This document shows, piece by piece, positions 28,808 through 37,819 of a stretch of 64,000 bases of DNA. The stretch's first letter is position 1. Every line of letters begins with the position of its first letter. The translations under genes and the position numbers were made by a program. Source of the DNA: Pseudomonadota bacterium (GTDB lineage Bacteria; Pseudomonadota; Alphaproteobacteria; Rhodobacterales; Rhodobacteraceae); the NCBI GenBank assembly GCA_020161655.1, contig JAIUPC010000006.1:186001-250000 (forward strand). The letters are read 5' to 3'. The notes beneath the pieces were generated by a model. The model was not told the DNA's origin. It saw only the letters and a list, made by a program, of their open reading frames with translations, and made no database searches.

Positions 28808-30229
28808 TCAGCGCCCGGCCCGCATGAAGCCGCCCAGCCCCCAAAAGCCTACGGCCGCCAGCAGCAGGCATGACAGGAACACGGCCCGCGCGACGAACCC
28901 CGCCTCAGCCGCCGTTTCCATCGCGAGAAATCCCGAGGCATTGGCGACGATCCCGAGATAGGCCGCGCCCAGCGCATAGCCAAGCCGGCTCACGGTCGGG
29001 ATCGCCCCGGCCAGCCGCGCCGCATCCTCTGGCCGCGCCAGCGCCGTCGCGCGGCGGATGACGAAGGTCCAGGCGATGCCGAAGCCGCCGCCCTCCAGAA
29101 AGGCCGCGACGGCGATCAGCCAGACCGGCCCGTTCGGCACCGCATAAAGAAAGATCAGGATGCTCAGTGTCGCCATCGCCATGCCCGAGGCGACCATCAC
29201 CCCGTCAAGCCGCGCCGGCGCGCCGCTGACGCCCACGGCCAGAACCGTCCAGCCGATGGAGGAACAGGCGATGATATAGCCGACGGTCAGCGCCGGCGTG
29301 CCGTGGATCGCGGTGATGAGGATCGGGCCGAAAGCGGTAATGGCAATCGTCGCCATCGAAAAGGCGAGGATCATCAGCAGCGTCGCCCCGGCAATGCCGC
29401 GCGGATCGACGGCATCGACGGGCAAAAGCCGGTCGTCGCCCGCTCGCCGGTCATAGCGGAGAAACAGCGCAAGGCAGCAAAGCCCGGCGCCAACGAACAA
29501 GGTGGTCCGAAGCGGCTGAACGCTGATCCCGCCCGAGGCGACCATGAGGATCGCCGCAGACAAAAGCGCGAGCCGGGCGAGCGGAAACCGCCGCGCCTCG
29601 GTCACGGCACCCAAAGGTTTGCCGCTCGCGACGGCGGTGATCCAGAGGCAAAGCGCCAGCGCCTGCGCCGCAAAGAACCAGAACCCGCCGCGCCAGCTTC
29701 CATGTTCGACGAAGAACCCGCCGATCAGCGGGCCGAGAAAGGCCGACACGCCCCAGAGCGCCGACAGCGCCGCCATGGCGCGGGCGATGTAACGGCGCGG
29801 AAAGACCGCATTGATCGCGACAAAGGCCATGGAGACGAGACCACCACCACCAAGCCCCTGCATGACCCGGCCCAGCAGCACCTCCGGCATCGCCGGGGCC
29901 AGCGCGCTCACCGTGCAGCCCAGCGCGAAAAGCGCCGCCGCCGCCGCCATCGGCCACCTCAGCCCGCGCCGCATCACCATAAGCGCGCTCGCCGCCCCGG
30001 CGACAATGGAGCCGATCTCGTAAAGCGCGAAGGTCCAGCCGACAAAGGCCTGCCCGCCGATCTCGCCCACCATCGCCGGAAGCATCGTCGCGACGACAAG
30101 GCTGTCGGCGGCATGTAGCCAGACAGCAAGGCAGACGAGCAGCAATTGCGCCCGGTCAACATTGCCGAAGAACTCGTGCCAGGAAACAAACTCAGCCCCT
30201 GCCCGCTGCCCGGTCCCAGACAAACTCAC
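28808..30229 (-). CDS. MFS transporter
   Basis: A 473-residue major facilitator with about 14 hydrophobic segments; the motif A-like block and paired helices near residues 60-160 are clear. It lies in the broad drug:proton antiporter/multidrug group, but the substrate is not readable. The start is uncertain: an ATG at 30283 would give 18 more residues, but those are translated from the intergenic repeat (they read GGIWTTKK), so I prefer the GTG at 30229 (30232 is equivalent). It is convergent with the SDHAF4-like gene and ahead of dapB on the same strand. Confidence 0.85.
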   Translation of the reverse strand: MSLSGTGQRAGAEFVSWHEFFGNVDRAQLLLVCLAVWLHAADSLVVATMLPAMVGEIGGQAFVGWTFALYEIGSIVAGAASALMVMRRGLRWPMAAAAALFALGCTVSALAPAMPEVLLGRVMQGLGGGGLVSMAFVAINAVFPRRYIARAMAALSALWGVSAFLGPLIGGFFVEHGSWRGGFWFFAAQALALCLWITAVASGKPLGAVTEARRFPLARLALLSAAILMVASGGISVQPLRTTLFVGAGLCCLALFLRYDRRAGDDRLLPVDAVDPRGIAGATLLMILAFSMATIAITAFGPILITAIHGTPALTVGYIIACSSIGWTVLAVGVSGAPARLDGVMVASGMAMATLSILIFLYAVPNGPVWLIAVAAFLEGGGFGIAWTFVIRRATALARPEDAARLAGAIPTVSRLGYALGAAYLGIVANASGFLAMETAAEAGFVARAVFLSCLLLAAVGFWGLGGFMRAGR

Positions 30230-30238
30230 CACCCCCGG

Positions 30239-30330
30239 CTTCTTCGTTGTCCAAATACCCCCGCCGGAGGCAGGCCGAGCCATCGGCGCGGCCCCGGCGA
30301 GCGGGGGCTCGATGCCCCCCCGAGCCGGCC
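30239..30330 (-). repeat. Intergenic repeat copy B
   Basis: On the minus strand GC-rich hairpin arms (GGGGGC/GCCCCC near 30304-30320) are followed by the core GGGTATTTGGACAACGAAG at 30242-30260. Its GC-rich part is almost the same as in copy A. It lies in the gap between dapB and the MFS gene and spoils the apparent MFS N-terminus. Confidence 0.65.
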
Positions 30331-30334
30331 CCTG

Positions 30335-31153
30335 CTAAAGGCCAAGCACATCCATCATGTCATATTCGCCGGGCTTCCTGTCCTGCCCCCAAAGCGCCGC
30401 CCTCAACGCCCCGCGCGCAAAGATCGCGCGGTCGGTCGCGATATGGCTGAGGACGATCCTTTCGCCCTCGCCCGCGAAGATCACCTCATGCTCGCCAACG
30501 ATGTCGCCGCCCCGGACCGAGGCAAAGCCGATATCGCCGCGCTTCCGCGCCCCGGCGATGCCGTCGCGCCCGGCATCGCGCACATCCGCCAGATTGACAC
30601 CCCTTCCCGCCGCCGCCGCCTCGCCCAGCATCAGCGCGGTGCCCGAAGGCGCATCGACCTTCATCCGGTGATGCGCCTCGACGATCTCGATATCCCAGTC
30701 GGCATCCAGCGCCTCGGCCACCTTGCGGGTGAGCCGGGTCAGGAGGTTGACGCCCAGGCTCATGTTGCCGGCGCGAATGATGACGGCATGGCGCGCGGCG
30801 GCCTTGATTTTCGCCAGATGCTCCGGCTCAAGCCCGGTGGTGCCGATGACATGCACGGCGCGGGCCTGTGCCGCGAGGGCCGCGAATTCCACCGTGGCGG
30901 CGGGTGCCGTGAAGTCGATCACCGCCTGCGCCTTCGCAAAGGCCCCCAAAGGATCGTCGCTGACGATCACGCCATTGGCAGCTCCACCCATCGCTTCCCC
31001 GAGATCGCGACCGATCCAGCCGTTCCCCGGCCGCTCCACCGCACCGACAAGCCGCGCACGGCCCGAGGCTTCGATCAGCCGCGCCAGCATCTGGCCCATC
31101 CGCCCCGACGCGCCGGTCACCACGATGCCGGGCAGGTCATGTTCAGGCTGCAT
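30335..31153 (-). CDS. dapB: 4-hydroxy-tetrahydrodipicolinate reductase
   Basis: A 272-residue DapB in lysine and diaminopimelate biosynthesis. The nucleotide motif GASGRMGQ lies near residue 15. The substrate and catalytic region includes [15 protein letters not shown] near 160, with the paired histidines and lysine of the active site, and [13 protein letters not shown] near 215. I chose the ATG at 31153, which gives the normal length; an in-frame ATG further out overlaps the rbfA start on the other strand. It is divergent from rbfA and is followed by repeat copy B. Confidence 0.96.
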   Translation of the reverse strand: MQPEHDLPGIVVTGASGRMGQMLARLIEASGRARLVGAVERPGNGWIGRDLGEAMGGAANGVIVSDDPLGAFAKAQAVIDFTAPAATVEFAALAAQARAVHVIGTTGLEPEHLAKIKAAARHAVIIRAGNMSLGVNLLTRLTRKVAEALDADWDIEIVEAHHRMKVDAPSGTALMLGEAAAAGRGVNLADVRDAGRDGIAGARKRGDIGFASVRGGDIVGEHEVIFAGEGERIVLSHIATDRAIFARGALRAALWGQDRKPGEYDMMDVLGL

Positions 31154-31252
31154 GCCGAAGCTCCTATCAGGGATCAGGCATCGTTTAGCCGGTCGCGCAG
31201 CTCTTGGCAAAGCCCCGTTGCGGGGCGGGCGCGCATGGCCTACATCGTGCGC

Positions 31253-31684
31253 ATGGCACATAACCGCACCAGCACCGGCAAAGGCCCGTCACAGCGCCAG
31301 CTTCGCGTCGGCGAAGCGATCCGCCGCGCCATGTCCGAGGCGCTGAGCCGGGGCGAGATCCACAATGACGACCTTGCGCGCATGTCGATCACCGTGGGCG
31401 AGGTCAAGGTCTCCGCCGACCTGCGCGTGGCCACAGCCTATGTGCTGCCCCTCGGCGGCGGCGAGGCGGCAGAGGCGCTGAAGGCGCTCAACCGCTCCCG
31501 TGGCGAAATCCGTCACGTCATCGCCCGCGACGTCTCGCTCAAATTCGCGCCCGAGCTGCGCTTCATGATCGACGAAACCTTCGAGCGCATGGACAACATG
31601 CGCCGGCTCTTCGCCGATGAACGCGTGCAGCGCGACATCGCCGCAACCAGCGCGGACAGCCCGGACGATGAAGATCTGGCCTGA
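31253..31684 (+). CDS. rbfA: 30S ribosome-binding factor A
   Basis: A 143-residue RbfA, needed for late 16S rRNA processing and cold adaptation. The family opening [17 protein letters not shown] is followed by the KH-type fold, with VTVGEVKVS-like and [12 protein letters not shown] segments, and [17 protein letters not shown] near residue 95. The ATG at 31253 gives the usual family N-terminus; one 18 bases earlier would add six residues. The tail is overlapped by the next gene by 17 bases. It is in a small cluster with a phosphodiester-glycosidase gene and truB, an old neighbourhood of ribosome assembly genes. Confidence 0.94.
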   Translation: MAHNRTSTGKGPSQRQLRVGEAIRRAMSEALSRGEIHNDDLARMSITVGEVKVSADLRVATAYVLPLGGGEAAEALKALNRSRGEIRHVIARDVSLKFAPELRFMIDETFERMDNMRRLFADERVQRDIAATSADSPDDEDLA

Positions 31685-32408
31685 GGTTCTCGCGTTGCTG
31701 CTCGCCGCCCTGCCCCTGCCGGCAGCGGCGGAAGGCTGCCGCGCGATACCTTTCGAAGGCACCACCTATTCCATCTGCGAAGCGAAGGCAGGCGACGACC
31801 TGCGGCTCTTCCTCAATGGTTCCGATGGCCGGCCTCTGGCCGGCTTCGACAGCGTCGATGCCGCGCTTGCCGGCGAAGGGCGGAAGCTTGCCTTCGCGAT
31901 GAACGCCGGCATGTACCACCCCGACCGCAGCCCGGTCGGGCTATACATCGAATACGGGACCATCGGGCACGACATCGTAACTTCGGACGGGCCGGGCAAT
32001 TTCGGGCTTTTGCCGAACGGGGTCTTCTGCATCGAGGCCGGACGCTTCAGGGTGATCGAATCGCGCCGCTATGCCAAGGCCCCGCCCGATTGCCGTTTCG
32101 CCACCCAGTCAGGCCCGATGCTGGTGATCGACGGAAAGCTCCATCCGAACTTCCTGCCCGCCTCGGACTCGCTCCATTACCGCAACGGCGTCGGCGTCAG
32201 CGCCGACGGGCAGACCGCCTGGTTCGTACTGTCTGACGCCCGCGTGAACTTCGACAGCTTCGCCCGCTTCTTCCGCGACGAGTTGAAGGTGCCGGAGGCG
32301 CTTTACTTCGACGGCAACATCTCGCGCCTCTACGCGCCCGAACTTGGCCGCAACGACTTTGGCCTGCCGATGGGGCCGATGGTCGGGCTGGCGGTCCCTG
32401 CGGATTGA
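31668..32408 (+). CDS. Phosphodiester glycosidase (NAGPA-like) family exported protein
   Basis: A 246-residue protein of the phosphodiester glycosidase domain family (NAGPA-like, formerly DUF2233). A signal peptide covers about residues 1-21, and the domain shows AFAMNAGMYHPD near 77, GLLPNGVFC near 115, SGPMLVIDGKLH near 150 and LYFDGNISRLY near 218, typical of the family. Related proteins hydrolyse phosphodiester-linked sugars, but the bacterial substrate is unknown. The ATG at 31668 overlaps rbfA by 17 bases, which suggests coupling between translation of a ribosome factor and an exported protein. Confidence 0.88.
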   Translation: MKIWPEVLALLLAALPLPAAAEGCRAIPFEGTTYSICEAKAGDDLRLFLNGSDGRPLAGFDSVDAALAGEGRKLAFAMNAGMYHPDRSPVGLYIEYGTIGHDIVTSDGPGNFGLLPNGVFCIEAGRFRVIESRRYAKAPPDCRFATQSGPMLVIDGKLHPNFLPASDSLHYRNGVGVSADGQTAWFVLSDARVNFDSFARFFRDELKVPEALYFDGNISRLYAPELGRNDFGLPMGPMVGLAVPAD

Positions 32409-32463
32409 CGCGCCGGGCCGGTTTCGCTAAGCCGCGCCCCTTCGGATCGGAAAGGCGAAGGTC

Positions 32464-33366
32464 ATGGGACGCAAGAACGGCCGCGACATCTCGGGCTGGC
32501 TCATCGTGGACAAACCGGCGGGCGTGACCTCGACCGCCGTGGTCAACAAGGTGCGCTGGGCCTTCGGCGCGAAGAAGGCCGGCCATGCCGGCACGCTCGA
32601 CCCCGAGGCGACGGGCGTCCTGGCCGTCGCCCTGGGCGAAGCGACGAAGACCGTGCCCTTCATCACCGATGCGCTGAAATGCTACCGCTTCACGGTTCGC
32701 TTGGGCATCGCCACCAATACCGACGATGCCGAGGGCGAGGTGATCGCGACATCCGATCTGCGCCCCTCTGACGATGATATCCGGGCCGGACTCGCCGCCT
32801 TCCGGGGCGAGATCATGCAGGTGCCGCCGCAGTTTTCCGCCGTGAAGGTCGAAGGCGAACGCGCCTATGCGCTGGCCCGTGCCGGCGAGGCGATGGATCT
32901 TGCCGCCCGCCCGCTCTGGGTGGAAAGCCTTGAAATGACCGGGCGGCCCGATGCCGACACGGTCGCGCTTGAGATGGTCTGCGGCAAGGGCGGCTATGTC
33001 CGCTCCATCGCCCGCGATCTAGGCGCGGCGCTTGGTTGCCATGGCCATGTCCTCTGGCTCCGCCGCGAATGGTCGGGGCCGTTCGTCGCGTCGGAAGGCG
33101 TCAGCCTTGCGACGGTCGACGAACTGGCCAAGTCCGAAGCGCTTGATGCGTTGCTGCTGCCGTTGGAGGTCGGGCTGGCCGATCTACCGGAACTGAAGGC
33201 GACACCCGAGGGGGCGGTGCGGCTGAAGAACGGCAATCCGGGCATGGTCATCGCATCGAGCGTCGACTGGGGCGACGAAGCCTGGGCGAGCTATCAGGGC
33301 CGCGCGGTGGCGGTTGGAATCTACAAGTCGGGGGAACTTCACCCGAGCCGGGTGTTCAACTTCTGA
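32464..33366 (+). CDS. truB: tRNA pseudouridine-55 synthase
   Basis: A 300-residue TruB that makes pseudouridine 55 in tRNA. The catalytic aspartate is in [14 protein letters not shown] near residue 45, and [15 protein letters not shown] and the [15 protein letters not shown] motif follow. A C-terminal PUA-like part is present to the end. It follows rbfA and the glycosidase in the same direction. rpsO and pnp, which usually come next, lie about 12 kb away on the other strand here. The stop is followed directly by hairpin repeat copy C. Confidence 0.96.
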   Translation: MGRKNGRDISGWLIVDKPAGVTSTAVVNKVRWAFGAKKAGHAGTLDPEATGVLAVALGEATKTVPFITDALKCYRFTVRLGIATNTDDAEGEVIATSDLRPSDDDIRAGLAAFRGEIMQVPPQFSAVKVEGERAYALARAGEAMDLAARPLWVESLEMTGRPDADTVALEMVCGKGGYVRSIARDLGAALGCHGHVLWLRREWSGPFVASEGVSLATVDELAKSEALDALLLPLEVGLADLPELKATPEGAVRLKNGNPGMVIASSVDWGDEAWASYQGRAVAVGIYKSGELHPSRVFNF

Positions 33367-33371
33367 GGTCG

Positions 33372-33426
33372 GAGCCGGGGGTTTTGCACCCCCGGACCCC
33401 CGCAGGGTATTTGGACAGCGAAGAAG
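33372..33426 (+). repeat. Intergenic repeat copy C, likely truB terminator
   Basis: CCGGGGGT/ACCCCCGG (33375-33382 with 33388-33395) forms an eight-base-pair stem six bases after the truB stop. It is followed by the 22-base core at 33405-33426 (begins GGGTATTTGGACAGCG). It occupies the whole gap before the convergent flavoprotein stop and is shared in structure with copy D. Confidence 0.7.
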
Positions 33427-33427
33427 C

Positions 33428-35413
33428 TCAGAGGTTGAGGCCCATCTTTCGGCCTTCATGGAAGGCGTAGGGCGCCTGCCTCGGCGCGGCGGCGTCGCCG
33501 ATGAGATGCGTTTCTATACCGGCCAGATCCGCGGACAGAGGGTCGAAGGCGCGGTTGGTGGTGGACATGATGAGCGCGCTGGCAGGATAGCGTGTCTCTT
33601 CCCCGGTCAGGAGGTTCCTGAGCGTGGCGCCGTCGCCCTGCCATTCGGCGATGAGATGTTCGGTCAGGAAGCTTACACCGAGTTTCGCAAGGCGCGGCCT
33701 GAGGCCGATGTCCGCAGACGTGCGGGCCAGTTCCTTGCCGATGAAGGTCTCGGGCGTGACGATCGTCACCTTCAGGCCGCGCTCCGCCATGGCCCAGGCG
33801 GTGCCGAGGCCGCGCCAGTGGCCACCTTCGTCATAGAGGATGACCTCGGGGCCAAGCTTCGCCTCGCGCCGCATCACCTCCTCAGGCGACCAGACACTGC
33901 CCAGGTCGATGCCCGGAAGGCGGTCGTGGCCGGGGAGCCAGCGCTGGAAGCCTTCCTCGTCCGGGAGCGAGCCGGTGGCGAGGACGACGGCATCGGGGTT
34001 CAGGGCGCGGATATCGTCCGCTTCGGCATAGCTGTTGAGATGCAGGCGGACCTGAAGCTTTGAAAGCTGGCGTTCGTACCAGTCGAGAAGGTCGAGGACC
34101 TGCCCTCGACGGGGCTGTTCGCCGGCCAGCCGGAACTGGCCGCCGATCCGGGCTTGCGCTTCGAAAAGATCGACGCGGTGGCCGCGCTCTGCGGCGACGC
34201 GGGCGGCTTCAAGCCCCGCCGGGCCGGCGCCGACGACGACGATATGGCGAGGCTTGGCAGCTGGCGTGAAGCGGTCGCCGCCCCATTCGAACTCGCGCCC
34301 CGCCGAGGGGTTGATGAGGCAGGAGATCCAGTAGTCGCGGCTTCTCCGCCCCCAGCACATCTGGTTGCAGGAGATGCAGCCCCGCACATCCTCGGCCCGG
34401 CCTTCGATGGTCTTCCGCGCCAGATGCGGATCGGCGATCTGCCCGCGCACGATCGACACCATGTCGGCCTGACCGGAGGCGATGATCGCTTCGGCATTCT
34501 CGGGGGTCCTGACATGCGCCTCGGACGTGACTTTGGCGTGAGTCAGAGCCGCTTTCAGGTCCTCGGTGAAGGGAGCCGTCAGCTTTTCACCGTAAAGGAA
34601 GGTCGGCATCAGCCGTTCGAAATCCATGTAGCCGCCATGGCCGCAGGTGACGTAGTCGACATGGCCGGTTGCATCGTGGAGCGCCACGGTTTCGATCAGC
34701 GCCTCGCCTTGCAGAAGCACGGGATGCGCGTCGGAGGTGGAGATGGCGAGGCCGATGATGAAATCCTCGCCGCAGGCGCGGCGGATGCCTTCGATGATCC
34801 GGCGCGACAGGCGGGTGCGGTTTTCCAGGTAACCGCCCCATTCGTCCGTCCTGCGGTTCGACCAGGGCGTCCAGAACTGATCGAGCAGCGAGTGATAGGC
34901 CGCCCAGACCTCCACCCCCTGAAAGCCGGCTTTCTGGCAGCGGATCGCGGCGGCGATATGGGCAGCGATCAGCTCCTCGATCTCGGCCCCGGTCATGGCG
35001 TGCGAGCCGTCGCTGTCATGGTAGGACGGCCCGCCCGACGGCCCCCAATGGGGCTGGAAGCTCAGGTCGGAATCGCCATGCGCGCCGATGTGGTAAAGCT
35101 GCTGGAGGATGACGGCGCCGGCTTCCTTGACCGGTTCAGTCACCTTGCGGAAATGCGGGATCACATCATCGGTGGAATGGAGGAAGTTGCCACGGGTGAG
35201 GACGCCGGTGCGGTGGACCGGCATCGGCTCGGCAACGATCATGCCGGCGCCGCCAAGGGCGCGTTCCAAGAGGTAGCCGGCAAAGCGCGGACCGGGGAGG
35301 CCCACGTCGGACATATTGGCGGTATGGGCGCCGAAGACGATGCGGTTCCTGAGCGCCTGGCCGCGGAGCGTGATCGGGGAGAGGACGTGGGGGTGCGTCT
35401 CAGTACCAGGCAT
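33428..35413 (-). CDS. Trimethylamine-dehydrogenase/DgcA-like FMN-4Fe4S-FAD oxidoreductase
   Basis: A 661-residue protein of the old yellow enzyme type with iron-sulfur and FAD domains, as in trimethylamine dehydrogenase and DgcA demethylases of glycine betaine breakdown. The N-terminal barrel (residues 1-350) binds FMN. Its cluster motif C-x2-C-x3-C-x11-C is exact at about residue 348 (CISCNQMC then C). An FAD dinucleotide motif VVGAGPAGLEAARVAAE lies near 394 and a second Rossmann region follows. It starts inside the MttB-like gene stop with 14 bases of overlap, so they act in one pathway for a methylated amine; the exact substrate is unknown. Confidence 0.87.
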   Translation of the reverse strand: MPGTETHPHVLSPITLRGQALRNRIVFGAHTANMSDVGLPGPRFAGYLLERALGGAGMIVAEPMPVHRTGVLTRGNFLHSTDDVIPHFRKVTEPVKEAGAVILQQLYHIGAHGDSDLSFQPHWGPSGGPSYHDSDGSHAMTGAEIEELIAAHIAAAIRCQKAGFQGVEVWAAYHSLLDQFWTPWSNRRTDEWGGYLENRTRLSRRIIEGIRRACGEDFIIGLAISTSDAHPVLLQGEALIETVALHDATGHVDYVTCGHGGYMDFERLMPTFLYGEKLTAPFTEDLKAALTHAKVTSEAHVRTPENAEAIIASGQADMVSIVRGQIADPHLARKTIEGRAEDVRGCISCNQMCWGRRSRDYWISCLINPSAGREFEWGGDRFTPAAKPRHIVVVGAGPAGLEAARVAAERGHRVDLFEAQARIGGQFRLAGEQPRRGQVLDLLDWYERQLSKLQVRLHLNSYAEADDIRALNPDAVVLATGSLPDEEGFQRWLPGHDRLPGIDLGSVWSPEEVMRREAKLGPEVILYDEGGHWRGLGTAWAMAERGLKVTIVTPETFIGKELARTSADIGLRPRLAKLGVSFLTEHLIAEWQGDGATLRNLLTGEETRYPASALIMSTTNRAFDPLSADLAGIETHLIGDAAAPRQAPYAFHEGRKMGLNL

Positions 35414-36944
35414 CCGCCATACCCGCCTTCTTCTTCGCCACGAACTCCTTCAGCGCCTCGTCGATGCCCTCATCAAGCGGCGGCGCCGCATATTCCCTGA
35501 GCTTCAGCTTCCAGAGACGGTTGGCGCGGGTCGCGGCGTCGTCGCCCCCCGCCGCCTCCCATTTCTCGAAAGGTTCGTTGTCGGCGGTTTCCGAATCCCA
35601 GAAGGCGGTTTCATAGTTGGCCATGGTGTGGGAGCAGCCGAAGAAGTGGTTGCCCGGCCCGACCTCGGCGAAGGCATCGACGGCTAGCTGGTTGTCGTCG
35701 ATCGTCACCCCGTCGAGATAGGTATGAAGCGCGCCGCAGAGGTCGGCGTCGAGCATGAATTTCTCGTAGGACATCGACAGAAGCCCGTCGAGGAAGCCCG
35801 CCGAATGCAGGATGAAGTTGGCGCCGCAGTGGATGGCGGCGAGCATCGACATGGTGCCTTCCGTCATCGCCTGCGCGTCGGGCAGCTTCGATGTGGTGAA
35901 GTTGCCCGAACATCGGAGCGGCAGGTTCAGCCTCCGGGCCAGCTGGCCGATGACCATGGAGCCGATGGCGGGTTCCGGCGTGCCGAAGGTGGGTGAGCCG
36001 GAGCGTAGCGACATGGAGGAGAGGAAGTTGCCGAAGATGACCGGCGCCCCCTTCCTTTCCAGCTGCGTCAGGGCGCAGCCGGCCATGGTTTCGGCGAGCG
36101 ACTGGGCGATGGCGCCCGCGTTCGTCACCGGCCCCATGGCGCCGCCGAGGATGAAGGGCACCACCACCGCCGCCTGGTTGGCGCGGGCATAGGCGCGAAG
36201 CGATTTCGTCATCGTGCCGTCCCAGACCAGCGGCGAGTTGACGTTGACGTTGCCGAGGATGACGCAGTTTTCATCGACGAAACCGCGCCCGAAGGCGATC
36301 CGCGCCATGTCGATGCTGTCCTCGCTCCGCTCCTCGGCGGTCACGGAGCCCATGAAGCAGCGGTCGGAGAGCGTGAGATGGGCGTAGACCATGTCGAGAT
36401 GGCGCTTGTTCACCGGCACGTCGGTCGGTTCGCAGATCGTGCCGCCGGAATGGTGGAACCAGGGCGAGGACTGCGCGAGCCTGATGAAATTCTCGAAATC
36501 CTGAAGCGTGCCGAAGCGGCGGCCTCGGTCGAGGTCCATCACGAAGGGGGAGCCATAGGCCGGGGCGAAGACGACGTTGCGGCCACCGATCCTGACCGAA
36601 TTGGCCGGGTTTCGGGCGTGTTGGGTGAACTCGGGCGGGGCGGAGCGCAGGATTTCGCGCAGCATGCCCGGCTCGAAGCGGACGAGAAGCCCGTCGACCT
36701 TCGCGCCGGCGCGCCTCCAGTGATCGAGCGCCTCGGGGTCGTCGCGGAACTCGATCCCGGTTTCGGCGAGGATGCGGTCGGCGGCCTTCTCGATCCGTTG
36801 CAGGTTTTCTTCCGACAGGATGTCATAGGTCGGGATATTCCGGACGATATAGGGGCGTCCGGGGCCGGTTGCCTTGTGCGACCTTTCGCGGCGCCGCGCC
36901 TCTCGTCCACCGTGGCGGGTACGAATCTCGCTTGCTTCGGACAT
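35400..36944 (-). CDS. MttB-like corrinoid-dependent methyltransferase (non-pyrrolysine)
   Basis: A 514-residue member of the MttB superfamily, which moves methyl groups from quaternary or tertiary amines such as trimethylamine or glycine betaine to a corrinoid protein. The frame is continuous, with no in-frame amber codon, so it belongs to the non-pyrrolysine class like MtgB and relatives. Conserved blocks include GTMTKSLRAYARANQAAVVV near residue 240 and ILGGAMGPVTNAGAIAQSLAE. No corrinoid protein or reactivase gene lies close. It overlaps the downstream flavoprotein gene by 14 bases. The first 35 residues are basic and uncommonly long. Confidence 0.85.
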   Translation of the reverse strand: MSEASEIRTRHGGREARRRERSHKATGPGRPYIVRNIPTYDILSEENLQRIEKAADRILAETGIEFRDDPEALDHWRRAGAKVDGLLVRFEPGMLREILRSAPPEFTQHARNPANSVRIGGRNVVFAPAYGSPFVMDLDRGRRFGTLQDFENFIRLAQSSPWFHHSGGTICEPTDVPVNKRHLDMVYAHLTLSDRCFMGSVTAEERSEDSIDMARIAFGRGFVDENCVILGNVNVNSPLVWDGTMTKSLRAYARANQAAVVVPFILGGAMGPVTNAGAIAQSLAETMAGCALTQLERKGAPVIFGNFLSSMSLRSGSPTFGTPEPAIGSMVIGQLARRLNLPLRCSGNFTTSKLPDAQAMTEGTMSMLAAIHCGANFILHSAGFLDGLLSMSYEKFMLDADLCGALHTYLDGVTIDDNQLAVDAFAEVGPGNHFFGCSHTMANYETAFWDSETADNEPFEKWEAAGGDDAATRANRLWKLKLREYAAPPLDEGIDEALKEFVAKKKAGMADAWY

Positions 36945-37078
36945 CGCGCACTTGCCTCCCTGGGACTACGCCATGGCTCGATTTTAGGGGGCATCCGGCG
37001 ATGGGGGATAGTATCGCGGGCGACATTACGGGCATCCGAATTGTCGCTTTTCGCGGGTGGAGGGTCGCAGACGTGGAC

Positions 37079-37813
37079 TCAGAGCCAGCCGGTCGCCAGC
37101 GCCTCAACCCAGTCATCGGCGCACTTCGCACGGGCGAGTGCGATGGCCGGGCCGGTGTCATAGGGCACGAGGTGGAGCGCGGCGGACCAGCGCCCGCCGA
37201 TGCGGTCGAGCGTGGCGTAGCTTGCCGCCGGGCTGCCGGAAAAGACACGGCGGGTGCCGCGCGGCGGATCGTCGACATAGCCGGGCGAGCCGATGGAACC
37301 GGGGTTCACGATCAGCCGCCCGTCCGGCAGGTTCAGCATCCTTGCGACATGGGTATGGCCACAGAGCATGACCTTTTGCGCAACGCCGGCGGCCTTGGCT
37401 TCAATTACCGCAAGCTCGGCGCGGCGGGCGATGCCATCGTCGGTATAGGCGTCGATCCAGTAGCCGGTATCGTTCAGTGGCGTGGCATGGCAGAGGAAAA
37501 GCTCGTCCAGCACCGCCGTGGCCGGCAGCGTGGCAAGCCAGTCGCGCATCTCTGCCGTCACCTCCAGCGCCGACATCCGGTCCCAGCTATCCATCGCGGC
37601 AGGGTCGAGCAGCGCGCGGTCATGGTTGCCGCGCACCGTCGCCGTCACGCCCGCGCCAGACAGCACCTCATGCGTGCGCTGGATGTCGAGCGGCCCCGAA
37701 AAGCAATCGCCAAGGTTGACGATGGCATCAGGGCTCCGCCGCCTCACATCCGCAAGGACCGCCAGAAGCGCATCGGCATTGCCGTGGATGTCCGACAGGA
37801 CCGCAACGCGCAT
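37079..37813 (-). CDS. Metallophosphoesterase (YfcE/MJ0936-like)
   Basis: A 244-residue calcineurin-like phosphoesterase. The motifs run SDIHGNADAL near residue 7, LGDCFSG near 36, RGNHDRALL near 61, and the late GHTHVARM near 150. It resembles YfcE and archaeal MJ0936-type phosphodiesterases with possible nuclease or phosphodiesterase activity; the substrate is unknown. It sits between the aldehyde dehydrogenase and MttB-like genes in the same direction, with six bases to the former. This is the third metallophosphoesterase in the window. Confidence 0.85.
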   Translation of the reverse strand: MRVAVLSDIHGNADALLAVLADVRRRSPDAIVNLGDCFSGPLDIQRTHEVLSGAGVTATVRGNHDRALLDPAAMDSWDRMSALEVTAEMRDWLATLPATAVLDELFLCHATPLNDTGYWIDAYTDDGIARRAELAVIEAKAAGVAQKVMLCGHTHVARMLNLPDGRLIVNPGSIGSPGYVDDPPRGTRRVFSGSPAASYATLDRIGGRWSAALHLVPYDTGPAIALARAKCADDWVEALATGWL

Positions 37814-37819
37814 CGCCGC

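Noticed and set aside
30230-30283. N-terminal 18 residues of the MFS transporter from the ATG at 30283
   Set aside because: They are encoded by the intergenic repeat core and read GGIWTTKK, a known artefact pattern. A GTG at the end of the repeat is a better start.
35400-36944. Pyrrolysine-type MttB with an in-frame amber codon
   Set aside because: The frame is continuous over 514 codons with no internal stop, so it is a non-pyrrolysine member.
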